Shown here: in pieces, positions 41,104 to 51,212 of the stretch
Numbering within the stretch: the stretch's first letter is position 1
How the letters are laid out: each line of letters starts with the position of its first letter
Origin: Caldilineaceae bacterium
GTDB lineage: Bacteria; Chloroflexota; Anaerolineae; Caldilineales; Caldilineaceae
NCBI GenBank assembly: GCA_022842065.1
Contig: JALHQH010000043.1
Location: forward strand, 1 to 64,000
Direction of reading: 5' to 3'
Length of the DNA stretch: 64,000 nucleotides
Position numbers and translations under genes: made by a program
Notes under the pieces: generated by a model
Databases searched by the model: none
What the model was told of the DNA's origin: nothing
The model's input: only the letters and a program-made list of their open reading frames with translations

Positions 41104-43034
41104 ATGGCGACGACCGGTTATTCGTACGTTGATAGCCAATGGCACCACGCGGTCATCGTAAAACGGGGGACGCGCGGCGAGTTGTGGGTCGAAGGCAAGC
41201 TGATTGGCGAAAAAATGATCTATTGCCGACGGTCAACGAGCAACCGCTCTTACTCGGTTATTCACTTGCCGAAGACAGCTATCAACAGCAGTATTGGGGC
41301 GGTTACCTCGACGAATTTGCCGTCTTTAACGTAGACCTCACCGACCAGGAGATTCTTGATCTCTATAAAACCAGCGCGGCCGGACAAAGCTACTGTGCCA
41401 CCGATGCGCTGTGCTTATGATTGAGATCGACGGCAGTCGCGCGAATAACGGCTTTACGTTTGCGTTCAATGGCTTAGACAGTGTGATTCGTGGTCTGGTC
41501 ATTAATCGCTTTCGCAGCGCAGCGATTGATGAATCGCGCCGGACAGTGATCACCGGCAATTTTATCGGTACTGATTCCCAAGGGACTCAAGCCCGCGGGA
41601 ATGGGTTTGGGATTAGGAGTGGCGGCGGGATTGGTGGCACAACACCAAGGATCGGCGGTAGCACACCCGCCGACCGCAATTTGATTGCCGGCAACAGCAC
41701 CGGTGTTCATATCGGCGCGCTCAGTTTTGCGACGGTGACAGGCAACTTCATCGGCACAGACCGCAGCGGACAACGCGCGATGGGCAATGGCATCGGTGTC
41801 GTCGCCAGCAGTTGCCCCGGCTGTGAACTTGGGCGGATCACCCTCCAAAACAACCTGATCTCCGGCAACGAAACCGGTGCGCGCCTATTACATGTGTTGC
41901 GCAAGTGGCGGCAATCTCTTTGGTGTTGATCGTACCAGGCAGTTGCCGCTGCCCAATACGGGGGATGGCCTCATCGTCAGCTCCTATGATCTGACGGTGG
42001 GCGGTAATCTCTTGGCCTATAATGGTGGCAACGGCATTCGGGTGATTGACGCTGGTGGCGCAAACGTTGTCACACTGACGGGCAACCGGATCTTTGCCAA
42101 CGGCGCGGCCGGCATCACGATCACCAGCGGTCGCGCACGCGCGCGGTTCACCCAAAACACAATCTATGACAACGGTACGCTCGGCATTGATCTGGGCAAT
42201 GACGGGGTGACGCCGAATGATCAGGGTGATGGGGATAGCGGCCCTAATCTCGGCCAGAACTATCCCGTGTTGCAATTAGTTGGTAGCGATAACGGCCACA
42301 GCGTGATCAATGGCACCATCAACAGCACACCCAACCTGCCCCTCCTGCTGGAATTTTTCGCCAATCAACAGTGCGACGCCAGCGGCCATGGCGAAGGCGA
42401 ACGTTATCTAGTCGCGCAGGCGGTGACGCCCGATGCGACTGGCAATGCAGCCTTTACCATTCAAATACCGCTGGCAATCCCTTTAGGCCAGGCCATCACG
42501 GCGACGGCAACCGATGGTGTCAATTGGGCCGAAAGTGGCAATCCCACCTCTGAGTTTGCCCGCTGTCGCGCGGTGGCCGGGCAGATCAACCACTATCTAC
42601 AAGCGGCGACCACGACCACGCGCTACAATCCGGCCCTGGTGCTCGGTGCACCGGCCGGCATCTTTACGATTGAGGCGACCTTTGTTAACCGGTCAGCGAC
42701 TGCGCTCACCGACCTTTTTTTCAAAGTGCAGCGGCTGAATAATAATAATCTACTGCTCAACGCCGAAGGTGGCCCTGGGGCGGTGGGCGCGCTGAGCATG
42801 GGACCGGAAACGCTCTCGCCAGGGGCAACTTTTTTGGTTACCTTCCAAATTGGCCTACAAGCGCGTGCACCCTTCACCTTTTTGGTTGACGGCTATGGCC
42901 GACCGGCCGCCGGCTCGGTGGGCGCCGACGCGCCAGCAGCAGCGCTTGGTTTTAGCTATGTGGCCACCACCGACGAAATCGGCGTGGAAGCAGAAAGGGC
43001 GCATGTGATCTATTTGCCGTTGCTTAGCCGCTAA
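41104..43034 (+). pseudogene. Decayed LamG plus parallel beta-helix secreted protein
   Basis: Coding potential switches frame three times. A LamG fragment (SQWHHAVIVKRG to GEK) continues after about 41215 in another frame (LLLGYSLAED to ILDLYKTSAAG). A beta-helix part then starts at about 41411 in a third frame (MIEIDGSRANNGFTF, repeated GNFIGTD and NLI(A/S)GN turns). It shifts again near 41880 to the frame that runs to 43034, with further helix turns and a C-terminal Ig-like region ending VIYLPLLSR. The first shift lies at a run of six A. The 5' end with signal peptide is missing. Either a true pseudogene or a frame-error-rich assembly; the missing start favours decay. Confidence 0.75.
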
Positions 43035-43065
43035 GTCATTTATTCCTGGGTAAATATTCAATTGC

Positions 43066-43093
43066 GCTAAGGGGATCTGGCGATCCCCTTAGC
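43066..43093. terminator. 12-bp hairpin after the beta-helix pseudogene
   Basis: GCTAAGGGGATC (43066-43077) pairs with GATCCCCTTAGC (43082-43093) around a 4-nt loop, 31 bases after the pseudogene stop. No long T-run follows. Confidence 0.6.
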
Positions 43094-43367
43094 ACAAAAC
43101 ATCTATCGAAACTTAATTTACAGAGTATGTAGTGTTTTATAATATAAGTATGGAGATTCCTCACCAAAAGGCCGGTTTGGAATGACAAGCTAAATCTATC
43201 TGAATTTATTCCACAAAACGGTAGTAGGCATCTGTTACACCAAGGAATAGCCTGCTTGCCATTCATCTTTCTTTTTGCTAGCATTAACCAACGGTTTGAT
43301 TACAATAATGCTTCGTTATGCCCTAAATACAGGGTCATTTCTTCGAAATGACAACCAGTCTTTAGAT

Positions 43368-43427
43368 AAAGGATCAACGCAAAGGGTAACTTGGCAGTGA
43401 CCAAATTACCCTTTGCGTTGATCCTTT
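43368..43427. promoter_or_regulatory. 22-bp inverted repeat in the leader of regulator 1
   Basis: Bases 43368-43389 are exactly complementary to 43406-43427 around a 16-nt loop. It ends 30 bases before the preferred ATG (43457). It could be an operator for autoregulation or a translational control hairpin. No equivalent is seen before regulator 2. Confidence 0.55.
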
Positions 43428-43456
43428 CTATCGAACAAATGGGTAAGGTATACAAG

Positions 43457-46400
43457 ATGTCCACCGCGCGCCAAAGCAACCAACTACGTGTCGTTGCCCT
43501 CAACGCGCTAGCCATGAGCCTTAACAATATCGATCTCTGCACAGCGTTGAGCAGTACCGCCCAACTGCTGTTGATCTATCTCCTGACCAACCCCACTACC
43601 CATCACCGAGAAGCAATCGCTGAACTATTTTGGCCCGAACGCCAAGCGAAACAGACAGCATCCAACTTGCGCACAGTGCTGACAGAGTTGCGCAAAGTGG
43701 GCGCCACCCAGTTAACGATTACGCGAGAGGAGATTACCCTTGATCCAACCACTGTCGACTATGATGTTATAACATTCCGCACCCAGATGACAGCAGCAAA
43801 GGTCGCCTTGACGCGAGGCGAGGTCGCCCTGGCGGTCACCCATTGGGAAGCTGCCGTGCGCCTGCATCAACGCCCCTTTCTGCTTGGCCTGCGTGAACCG
43901 GCGAGCCCGGATCTACAATTATGGTTGCGCTTGGAACGTGAACTACTCTACCATCAGCTCTTAAGCGCGCTGCGTCACTTAGTGGAGCATTATGCCAAAC
44001 AGGGGGAGGTTGCGACGGCTTTGCGCTTAGCGCAACGCTGGTTGGCACTCGAACCAATCGATGAGGATGCGCTGCAACAGGTGATGCGCTTATTGGCCCA
44101 ACAGGGTGAAGCGGCAGCCGCCTTGGCCCACTATCGCACCTATCTGCGCTTACATGAGCAAGAACAGGCAACCGCAGCCGTAAACCCCGCGCTTGCGGCC
44201 TTAGTGGATGAAATTGTGCAGGGCCGACTCCCAAACATTGCGACACCGGCATTGCCGGCAACCCCAGCGCCGCCGCAACCTAAGCCAGGCGAAACGCGAC
44301 CAACAACTGAGAAGCAGCAGCCAACCAATCTTCCTGGAGAACTGACGCCATTGATCGGGCGCGCGCAGGAGATCGCGCAGGTGCGCGCCTTGTTGCGTGA
44401 GGAACGGCAGCGGTTGGTCACCATTGTCGGGATGGGCGGCCAGGGCAAGACGCGCCTGGCATTGGCCGTAGCCGCGGCCTGTCAGGCAGATTACAGCGAT
44501 GGCGTCTGGTTTGTGGCGCTGGAAACTGTGGCGGGGAGTGGTGCCGGCCACGAGCAGGTTGACAACCAGGCGTTATGGCGCGAACAGTTGGCCACGGCAA
44601 TTGCGGCAGCGCTTGGTCACCCATTGGCCGGCCCCCAATCGGGCGTCGAGCAGGTGCTGCGGCAGTTGCATGACAAAGTAATTTGTTTAGTCCTGGATAA
44701 CTTTGAGCATTTAGTCGCGGTTGCGCCTTTCTTGACACAACTGCTGGAAGGTGCGCCCCACCTTAGCCTGCTCGTCACCTCGCGGGTACGGCTGAATGTG
44801 CTGGCCGAGCGGGTCTATCCGCTGGGTGGCCTTGCCCTGCCCACCGCGCCAACGCCGGCAGCAGTCGCGCAATCGGCAGCCGGCCGCTTATTTCTGGATA
44901 GTGCCAAGCGTCACCTAAATCACTATATGCTTGATGAGGCCGATGCAGACGCGATTGCCAAGCTGTGTCAATTAACGGCCGGCTTACCCTTGGCCTTGAT
45001 CCTAGCTAGCACCTGGGTTGAACACCTTACCCCAGCGGAAATCGTGACGCAACTTGAAGCAAATTTGGCTTTTTTAGCCGATGAGGTGGCCACGTTGCCA
45101 CGCCGCCAGCAAAATATTGCGCAGATGATCGAGGTGAGTTGGCAAACGCTGCCACCGTCAGCACAGTTGGCCCTGACCCAGTTGAGTGTCTTTATCGAAC
45201 CCTTTAGCCGGCAGGCAGCGCAGGCAGTCGCGGATGTGACCCTAGTGCAACTGCGCACCCTAACCGATAAAGCCCTCTTGACGGTTGCCGGCCCCGGTGT
45301 TTATCACTTTCACCCGCTCATTCATCACTTTGCCCGGCAGAAGTTGGCCGCAATGCCTGATGCGACCGAGGTGCGGCAGCGTCATGCACACTATTTTCAA
45401 CAACTGGTTCAGACGATGGCGACACTCCCGGCGACCACTGACCGGCAGCAGGGAGGCCAACAACATTGGCCGGGGTATCGCGATGTCTGTGCCGCGCTTG
45501 AATGGCTGTTGACCCATATACCGGCAACAGGGATTGCGTTTCTCTTTGATCTCTATCCCCTGTGGGAGCGCTATGGCTATTTAGGCGATGGGCGGCATTG
45601 GTTGCAAGTGGGCTTACGGTACATGCCCGCAGCAGCGCTACCGCGCGCACATTTACTGCGGCTGGCTGGTTCCTTGGCCGAGAAACAGCGCGATCTGGCA
45701 GTGGCCAAGCAACTGCTCAGCGAAGCGCTCCAACTCTATCAGGTGCTGCAGCACGCTGAAGGGCAAGCGGCGACGCTAGGAGTCCTGGGCTGGGTGACCT
45801 TCCATGAACGGCTGCACTATACCGCGGTCCAGCCGGCGCTGGACTATTTCGAACGTAGTTTGCAGATCTATCGCACCCTGGGCAACCGCGCACAAATTGC
45901 CAACCAGCTTGGCAACATTAGTCAACTACTGATTATGGAAAAGCAGCGGCCGGCGGCCCAAATTCGAGTCGATCTCGAAGAAGCATTAACGATTTACCAA
46001 AGTTTGGCGGATCGGGCGGGACAGGCGCTCATTTGGAAGTTGCTGGGGGATCTCGAGTTAGCGATCAACAATCACACAGCCGCGGCCATCTATCTGGATC
46101 TGGCGATTGGCTGTGCCGAAACAGCGGCGATGGTCCACGATCTCGCCTGGATCTATCATACGCGCTGTGCGGTCGCCTATGAGCAGCAGGACATCGCAAC
46201 GCTACAGCGGTACAGTGTAAAAGCCTGGACGATCTTCAAAGCGGTCCAGGATCCCTATGGTATCATGTTGACCGCATTCTTCATCGGTCTGGCGGAACAG
46301 CGGCTTAGCAATTACCACACAGCGTTGACCTATTTGCGCGAGAGTCTGCGCATTGCCCACACCATGCAGGAGCGCTACCGGATCAGCCGCGCGTTATGTG

Positions 46401-46714
46401 TGTTAGGAACAACAGCATTGGCGCTGCACTGGTACACCGGCGCGGCCTTGGCCGGCGCCAGTGAAGCGCTGCTGACTAGCCCAGCGGAGAGCTTCACGGA
46501 GTGGGAGCGGCAAGATTTGTCGGCTTTGCTGGCCGACGCGCAACGGTATTGCCATGACCCACTTGCCAGCCAAAATTGGGCACAGGGCAAAAGCTTGCCC
46601 TTAGCGACGGTCGTCGATTTAGCACTGAATGGGGCGGTATATACGCAATCGCCCGCAATGCTCGCGCCCGCCGGATCGGGCGATCCAGCGGGAACAAGCA
46701 TTGCGGGCGACTGA
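43457..46714 (+). CDS. SARP/BTAD-type regulator with ATPase and TPR domains (copy 1)
   Basis: The ATG at 43457 follows GGTAAGGTATACAAG and gives 1085 residues. The N terminus (about 10-110) is an OmpR/SARP-like winged helix, with LALFWPERQA-type text (AELFWPERQAKQTASNLRTVL). A bacterial transcriptional activation domain of helical repeats follows to about 245. A STAND/NB-ARC ATPase comes next, with Walker A VGMGGQGKT (about 325) and Walker B ICLVLDNFEHL (about 408). The sensor-like LLVTSRVRLNVLAE then precedes winged-helix and TPR regions to the end. This is the AfsR/DnrI-like design: a signal probably binds the TPR part and ATP drives a switch. It converges on the subtilase gene 28 bases away and is a clear paralogue of the gene at 52159. 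Confidence 0.88.
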   Translation: MSTARQSNQLRVVALNALAMSLNNIDLCTALSSTAQLLLIYLLTNPTTHHREAIAELFWPERQAKQTASNLRTVLTELRKVGATQLTITREEITLDPTTVDYDVITFRTQMTAAKVALTRGEVALAVTHWEAAVRLHQRPFLLGLREPASPDLQLWLRLERELLYHQLLSALRHLVEHYAKQGEVATALRLAQRWLALEPIDEDALQQVMRLLAQQGEAAAALAHYRTYLRLHEQEQATAAVNPALAALVDEIVQGRLPNIATPALPATPAPPQPKPGETRPTTEKQQPTNLPGELTPLIGRAQEIAQVRALLREERQRLVTIVGMGGQGKTRLALAVAAACQADYSDGVWFVALETVAGSGAGHEQVDNQALWREQLATAIAAALGHPLAGPQSGVEQVLRQLHDKVICLVLDNFEHLVAVAPFLTQLLEGAPHLSLLVTSRVRLNVLAERVYPLGGLALPTAPTPAAVAQSAAGRLFLDSAKRHLNHYMLDEADADAIAKLCQLTAGLPLALILASTWVEHLTPAEIVTQLEANLAFLADEVATLPRRQQNIAQMIEVSWQTLPPSAQLALTQLSVFIEPFSRQAAQAVADVTLVQLRTLTDKALLTVAGPGVYHFHPLIHHFARQKLAAMPDATEVRQRHAHYFQQLVQTMATLPATTDRQQGGQQHWPGYRDVCAALEWLLTHIPATGIAFLFDLYPLWERYGYLGDGRHWLQVGLRYMPAAALPRAHLLRLAGSLAEKQRDLAVAKQLLSEALQLYQVLQHAEGQAATLGVLGWVTFHERLHYTAVQPALDYFERSLQIYRTLGNRAQIANQLGNISQLLIMEKQRPAAQIRVDLEEALTIYQSLADRAGQALIWKLLGDLELAINNHTAAAIYLDLAIGCAETAAMVHDLAWIYHTRCAVAYEQQDIATLQRYSVKAWTIFKAVQDPYGIMLTAFFIGLAEQRLSNYHTALTYLRESLRIAHTMQERYRISRALCVLGTTALALHWYTGAALAGASEALLTSPAESFTEWERQDLSALLADAQRYCHDPLASQNWAQGKSLPLATVVDLALNGAVYTQSPAMLAPAGSGDPAGTSIAGD
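46649..46710. terminator. Hairpin overlapping the 3' end of regulator 1
   Basis: A 14-bp perfect stem (46649-46662 with 46697-46710) with a second smaller stem in its loop. The whole structure is coding sequence for the last 20 residues (SPAMLAPAG and SIAGD are encoded by the two arms). It lies between the two convergent genes. Confidence 0.6.
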
Positions 46715-46742
46715 CACGGCACGGCAGCACCTAACGTAGCAC

Positions 46743-49700
46743 CTATTGCCGCCAAATCTCCACGCCGGAGAAGTTGGCCGAGCCGCCACTCGATTCAAGC
46801 TTGATCTGGCCATTGGTCACTGTGGTGGTCCACGGGCCTAATTTGCGCCAGGCGCCGGCTGCGCCGCTGTAAAAACTGCCGTGTACCGTAACGCCATTTA
46901 GTTTGATGCTAAAGGTTTCGGCGTTATTGTCCTCCCAAACATAAAGATAAACTTGATACGTGGCGTTCGGCACGGCGCTCACCGTCACCTGAGCGCCGAC
47001 GGGGCCACGGCCCCAGACCGAACAGCGCATCATCGTGGCGCGTGTGCTGTCCGTGGCTGGTGTGAGGGGCACGGTCTGGTTACAAAAACGATTCGGGCCA
47101 CTGCTGAGGTTGGCCGCCGTACCATTTTCCCAAGTGCGCCCATCAAGCGTTACGGCGCTACCATTGAGATTAATAGCGCGGTAGAAGGTAGGTGCCGCCG
47201 TAACTGTCGCGATCACTGGTGTACTGGTCGTGGTGGCACCACTGTTGTCGGTTGCTTTGGCAGTCAACGAATAGCTACCAAGCGTAACATTGTTCCAGGT
47301 GAAGGCATAGGGTGCAGTCGTATCTTCGCCTAAGCGCGTCGTGCCGTTGAAAAACTCGACCTTGCTGACCGTGCCGTCACTGTCACTCGCCGTAGCGGCT
47401 AGGCTGATCGACGCTGGCGCGTAGAAGGTGGCATTGGCCGTCGGTGCCGTCAGGCTAACGGTCGGCGCTTGCGGCGCTGGCATATTTCCGCTGGCCAACA
47501 GCATGATCTCGGCGGTACTCAGCGCACGGCGATAGATGCGAATATCGTCGACTTGCCCTGCGAAAAGTTCATCGGCTACATTGGGATCGCCAGTATTTGC
47601 ATTGCCACCGATTAGCAGGGGTTTAGCGCCCGTATTAAGTTGGCCGCTCATGGGCCTACTATTCACGGCAACGCCATTCACATAAAGTGTAATCTGGCTA
47701 CCATCGTAAACACCGGCCAAATGCACCCACTGATTCAGCGTATTGACGCCGCCCCAAGTATGTTGATTGCCGTCATTCGGGGTGTTGATCCCAAAGACAT
47801 AGCTATCATCCACAATCGATAAATAGAACTGGTCATCCAAATCAGCGCCATATTGCCGGGAGATAGCTGCCTGCCAGCCGTCCTCCGCCCTGGTGCGGTT
47901 GAGCCAAAGACTGACGGTCAGTTGGTCGGTAACGGTGCTCAAATTCGACGGCGAGGCAATATTGATCACCCCGCCGTTGAGTTCTACTGCACCATTGCGT
48001 TTACCATTATTTTGGCGGCTTACAGCATTGTCGAATTGTCCGACGTTGTTGTTACCGGAGGCATCGGCAATTAGGGTGCCGTTAGTCTCATCCATGCGCC
48101 AATGGCCGAGCAAGCCGGTTGGGCTGACATCATAACAATTGTACTGCGGCGCACTTTCGGCGGCACTATTACTGTTCCAACTGACACTGTTCCAGCTCAC
48201 CGAATTCCAACTGACGCTATTCCAGCTCACCGAATTCCAACTGACGCTATTCCAGCTCACTGAATTCCAACTGACACTGCTCCAAGTTACCGGCTGTGCG
48301 CCAGACCAGAGCAAGCGGCTGGCGGTGACACCAGTATTGGCGCTGCTGGTCGTTGCGGCTTTGGTTGCGGCGTAGATGTCCAGATAGCCAGCACCCCCAG
48401 CACAGCCTTGGGCCGTGGTAAAGGGTTTCGCCGTATTCATCAAACGATACTTGACCTGATCGGGGTTCAGGGTTGGCTCCTTTTGCAGGAGCAACGCCAC
48501 TGCACCAGCGACCACTGCCGAGGCCATCGACGTACCAGACATTTTGTAATAAGCGGTGCCTTCACTGCCGGCAAGCTTATTATCAGGATGGTTGCTGGCG
48601 AGATTGTTATCATCAGCCGATAGTAGGGCCACCAGATTGCGTCCCGGCGCGACCAGATCAGGTTTGGCAAAGCCATCTTCGGTAATGTTATAGGCCGAAA
48701 ATTTGGCCAACTCGTCATCGGCAAGGTCAGCGGTCCCTTTGTCATCAGCAGCGCCTACGGTGATGACAAAGGGATCATTGGCCGGTGCATTGAGCTTATA
48801 GCTTCCCTCGTTGCCGGCCGAAACGACAACCACAAGCCCATTAAACCAAAGAATCTCAACCGCAGCATTGAGCGGACTCACATGATAGGAATCGGGGACA
48901 GTGCTGTTGAGCGATAAATTGACAACACGGATATTGTAGGTGTTCTTGTTGTTTAGCACCCATTGGAGACCAGCGACGACATCCGACATTTTGCCAATGC
49001 CCTGATCATCGGTCACTTTCACATCAAGCAGATTGACATCCGGTGCGACGCCCATATATTTGCCGCCCGACTGTGCCCCATTGCCACCAATCAGGCCGGC
49101 GACATGGGTGCCATGACCATAATAATCATCCGGTGATTTGCCATCCTGCACAAAAGAGACGCGTGCCAGCACCCGCGATTGGCCGTTCGCCTTTTTGAGA
49201 TCGGGGTGTTCGGTAATGCCACTATCAACCACGGCAATAGTGACGCCCTGACCAGTAAGATAACCAGGCGCTTCGGTCCAAAGGCGGTCAGCGCCAATCG
49301 CTTTGACATAGGTACTGGCGAGTACGGCAGGGTTATAGGCCGCAGCCTGCACCGCTGCGCTATCGGCTGTGGCGGCGTCAGGCCCGACGACGAGGGGAAG
49401 ATAGTTTTTCTGCACCAACGGCGCAGCCACCGCAGCGTCCGGCGTTACCTGCAAGTCGATCGAATCGAGATAGAACTTGCCTGCTGCGTTCATCGTCGCC
49501 GTCGTGCTGAATTGGATCAGCAAGGGCTGACCAACATAGCCAGTCAGGTCGTAATAGCCAGATTGGATCGCCGCATCTGTCCCAGGCCCACCCCAGCGGG
49601 TCACCTCTTGCCAAGTAGTGCCGCCGTCGGTGGAGACAGTCAGCACAACTGCGGCGTTTTCAGCCGCGAACTCTTTGCGCCGGTAGGCTACGGCCAAGGT

Positions 49701-50315
49701 GGCTTGGGCCGCGTGGGTGAGATCGACGGAGCGCATGACCCCACGCGCCGCCCCTTGCAGGCGCAACCCTTGCAGCGCACCGCCCCAAAAGGGCGTAATG
49801 GCAATATCGCCATCCGCTGGACCATCATTTTCCCCGATCTCCTGCCAGGCATCGCGCCAGAAGAGATCGCCATCATGGTTGGTAAACGCAATCTGGCTGA
49901 ACTCATCGCGCGCGTGTACCACACCGGCGCTGCTCTCGCTCATCTTGACGATGGGCGCATCCAGGCTGATCCATTGCACGGCTGGCATGGCCGCCAAGTC
50001 TGGGAGGGCATGCGCCGGCAATTCGGCAACAAAGGCATTGATGAGTGCCAGATCACACCGGTAATGACCGCCCAATTGTGTAACGATAGCTTGGGCATTT
50101 GGCAATGGCGTGGCCAATTGCACGATGACCTGTACCCGTTCATTGGGTTCAGCCTGTGCCAACTTGGCTAGATAACTTTGTAAATTCGCCGTGGGGCGGG
50201 GAGCCGCAACGACAGCAGGCGGCAACGCCGCTAAACAAAATAGCAGTAGTAAAAGTAGCCGGGCTGCTCGCAACTGCCCAGTCCAGAGGTTCACCTTAAT
50301 GAGTTGGTTCCGCAT
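46743..50315 (-). CDS. Secreted subtilisin-like protease (S8) with SVSWN repeats, LamG and Ig domains
   Basis: From the ATG at 50315 (AAGGAG upstream) the protein has 1190 residues. In order: signal peptide, I9-type propeptide (RVQVIVQLATPLPN to QWISLDAPIV), and a jelly-roll-like insert (about 145-290). A short NYLPLVVG segment precedes the S8 catalytic domain, with Asp364 (VVDSG), His401 (GHGTHVAG), oxyanion Asn502 (SAGNEG) and Ser596 (SGTSMAS). Seven SVSWN repeats follow (about 679-714), then a LamG domain (HWRMDETNG onward), a bacterial Ig domain (TVSLTAPTANATF) and a malectin-like C-terminal domain ending ANFSGVEIWRQ. It lacks the LPL..R tail seen in the smaller copy. Likely an extracellular or surface protease. 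Confidence 0.92.
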   Translation of the reverse strand: MRNQLIKVNLWTGQLRAARLLLLLLFCLAALPPAVVAAPRPTANLQSYLAKLAQAEPNERVQVIVQLATPLPNAQAIVTQLGGHYRCDLALINAFVAELPAHALPDLAAMPAVQWISLDAPIVKMSESSAGVVHARDEFSQIAFTNHDGDLFWRDAWQEIGENDGPADGDIAITPFWGGALQGLRLQGAARGVMRSVDLTHAAQATLAVAYRRKEFAAENAAVVLTVSTDGGTTWQEVTRWGGPGTDAAIQSGYYDLTGYVGQPLLIQFSTTATMNAAGKFYLDSIDLQVTPDAAVAAPLVQKNYLPLVVGPDAATADSAAVQAAAYNPAVLASTYVKAIGADRLWTEAPGYLTGQGVTIAVVDSGITEHPDLKKANGQSRVLARVSFVQDGKSPDDYYGHGTHVAGLIGGNGAQSGGKYMGVAPDVNLLDVKVTDDQGIGKMSDVVAGLQWVLNNKNTYNIRVVNLSLNSTVPDSYHVSPLNAAVEILWFNGLVVVVSAGNEGSYKLNAPANDPFVITVGAADDKGTADLADDELAKFSAYNITEDGFAKPDLVAPGRNLVALLSADDNNLASNHPDNKLAGSEGTAYYKMSGTSMASAVVAGAVALLLQKEPTLNPDQVKYRLMNTAKPFTTAQGCAGGAGYLDIYAATKAATTSSANTGVTASRLLWSGAQPVTWSSVSWNSVSWNSVSWNSVSWNSVSWNSVSWNSVSWNSNSAAESAPQYNCYDVSPTGLLGHWRMDETNGTLIADASGNNNVGQFDNAVSRQNNGKRNGAVELNGGVINIASPSNLSTVTDQLTVSLWLNRTRAEDGWQAAISRQYGADLDDQFYLSIVDDSYVFGINTPNDGNQHTWGGVNTLNQWVHLAGVYDGSQITLYVNGVAVNSRPMSGQLNTGAKPLLIGGNANTGDPNVADELFAGQVDDIRIYRRALSTAEIMLLASGNMPAPQAPTVSLTAPTANATFYAPASISLAATASDSDGTVSKVEFFNGTTRLGEDTTAPYAFTWNNVTLGSYSLTAKATDNSGATTTSTPVIATVTAAPTFYRAINLNGSAVTLDGRTWENGTAANLSSGPNRFCNQTVPLTPATDSTRATMMRCSVWGRGPVGAQVTVSAVPNATYQVYLYVWEDNNAETFSIKLNGVTVHGSFYSGAAGAWRKLGPWTTTVTNGQIKLESSGGSANFSGVEIWRQ
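48170..48290 (-). repeat. 15-bp tandem repeats encoding SVSWN (protease 1)
   Basis: Seven consecutive 15-bp units encode SVSWN. Adjacent units differ at synonymous positions and alternate in a 30-bp higher-order pattern (GAATTCCAACTGACGCTATT-like pairs), suggesting two-unit duplication. Confidence 0.85.
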
Positions 50316-50905
50316 TGTCCACTCCTTAGTCAAGAAATACAATTTTTAGTGACAAAATAAATATTTCATCACTAAAAATTGTGCATTAATTTATTCCTTA
50401 ATTACCTGTCAGAAAGCTGTCAGTTACACTGGAAAGGCAACGGGGAAAAAGCCGAGTGGCTGGTAGCAATCAGGTCAACCGTAACCAATCCAGCATAAAG
50501 CAAGCACGCTTATGCCACGCTTCTAAGCAGGCAAAATGCGCTTGTAAATTTGCGCGGAGCGCTTATGCGATACGTCAAATGGTTGAGTTGGAGAAAAGCA
50601 GCAGAATTATGGTAAGGTAGCCAAACAAAAAAGCTACCCGCTTGCTACAGCCGGGTAGCAGAAAAACCATTAAGTAAGTTAAAAAAGTTGGCGCAGCGGG
50701 AATGCAAGGGGTTGACAAGATCGCCCTGGGCTAAAGCCGCAGGGCTAGCGAACAACGCCGGGTAAACCCGGCTATGGGAGGGGGTACCCGGCGTTGTTGG
50801 GTAGCACGGGTGCCCACTGGGCGCGCTGACGGCGGGGCGTGATGGCAACCCCCTATGATCCCATTGAACCAAAAAGTTCTCTTTGCCTAAACGCGCCGTC
50901 CCTGA
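50316..50905. other. Intergenic region with terminator and dispersed repeat copy B
   Basis: It contains the presumed promoter of protease 1 (not pinned down), a hairpin of GCTACCCG/CGGGTAGC (50633-50659) flanked by A-runs, and copy B of the 76-bp repeat (50706-50784) followed by a partial inverted echo (TACCCGGCGTTGTT near 50785). No gene is supported. Confidence 0.55.
50706..50784 (-). repeat. Dispersed 76-bp repeat, copy B
   Basis: This is the inverted counterpart of 6766-6841 with a few substitutions and a small length difference. The next 20 bases repeat part of it in inverse, so the copy is partly folded on itself. Confidence 0.75.
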
Positions 50906-51211
50906 TCAAGTTGCGTCCATCAATGCCAACACCTGCGCCTTGGAGTGGAGCGCCGCGGTAACGCCAAAATCGGTCACCGTAATCGCGGCCAGGGCGCAGG
51001 CAAAGCGGGCGGTGCGTTCTAAATCCCATTGCCAGACCTGCCCGGCGAGAAAGCCGCCGGCAAAGGCGTCGCCGGCACCGGTGGCGTCGACGACATCCAC
51101 CGCAAAACCGGGCACCTGCACCCGTTCGCTGGCACTTTTCACCAGGCAACCATCTAGACCAAGTTTAACCACCGCGGTTTTGACGCCATGATCTAAGAAC
51201 CACTGTACCAT
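50906..51211 (-). pseudogene. PfkB-family sugar kinase C-terminal fragment
   Basis: About 100 codons match the C-terminal third of a ribokinase/PfkB kinase: MVQWFLDHGVKTAVVKLG, then the signature DVVDATGAGDAFAGGF with the catalytic Asp. The N-terminal 200 residues with the sugar-binding part are missing. It directly abuts, in a different frame, a truncated SDR gene, so both appear joined by a deletion. The product could not be an active kinase. Confidence 0.8.
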
Positions 51212-51212
51212 C

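Larger units (their letters stand above)
43035..43456. other. Intergenic region upstream of regulator 1
   Basis: It holds a terminator-like 12-bp hairpin (43066-43093) after the pseudogene and a 22-bp inverted repeat (43368-43427) just before the regulator start. The A/T-rich stretch near 43110-43160 may contain a promoter. No gene is supported. Confidence 0.55.

Noticed and set aside
48170..48290. CRISPR-like array (short regular repeats)
   Set aside because: Units are 15 bp with no spacers and lie in frame inside a protease gene, encoding SVSWN. The same holds for 55974-56080.
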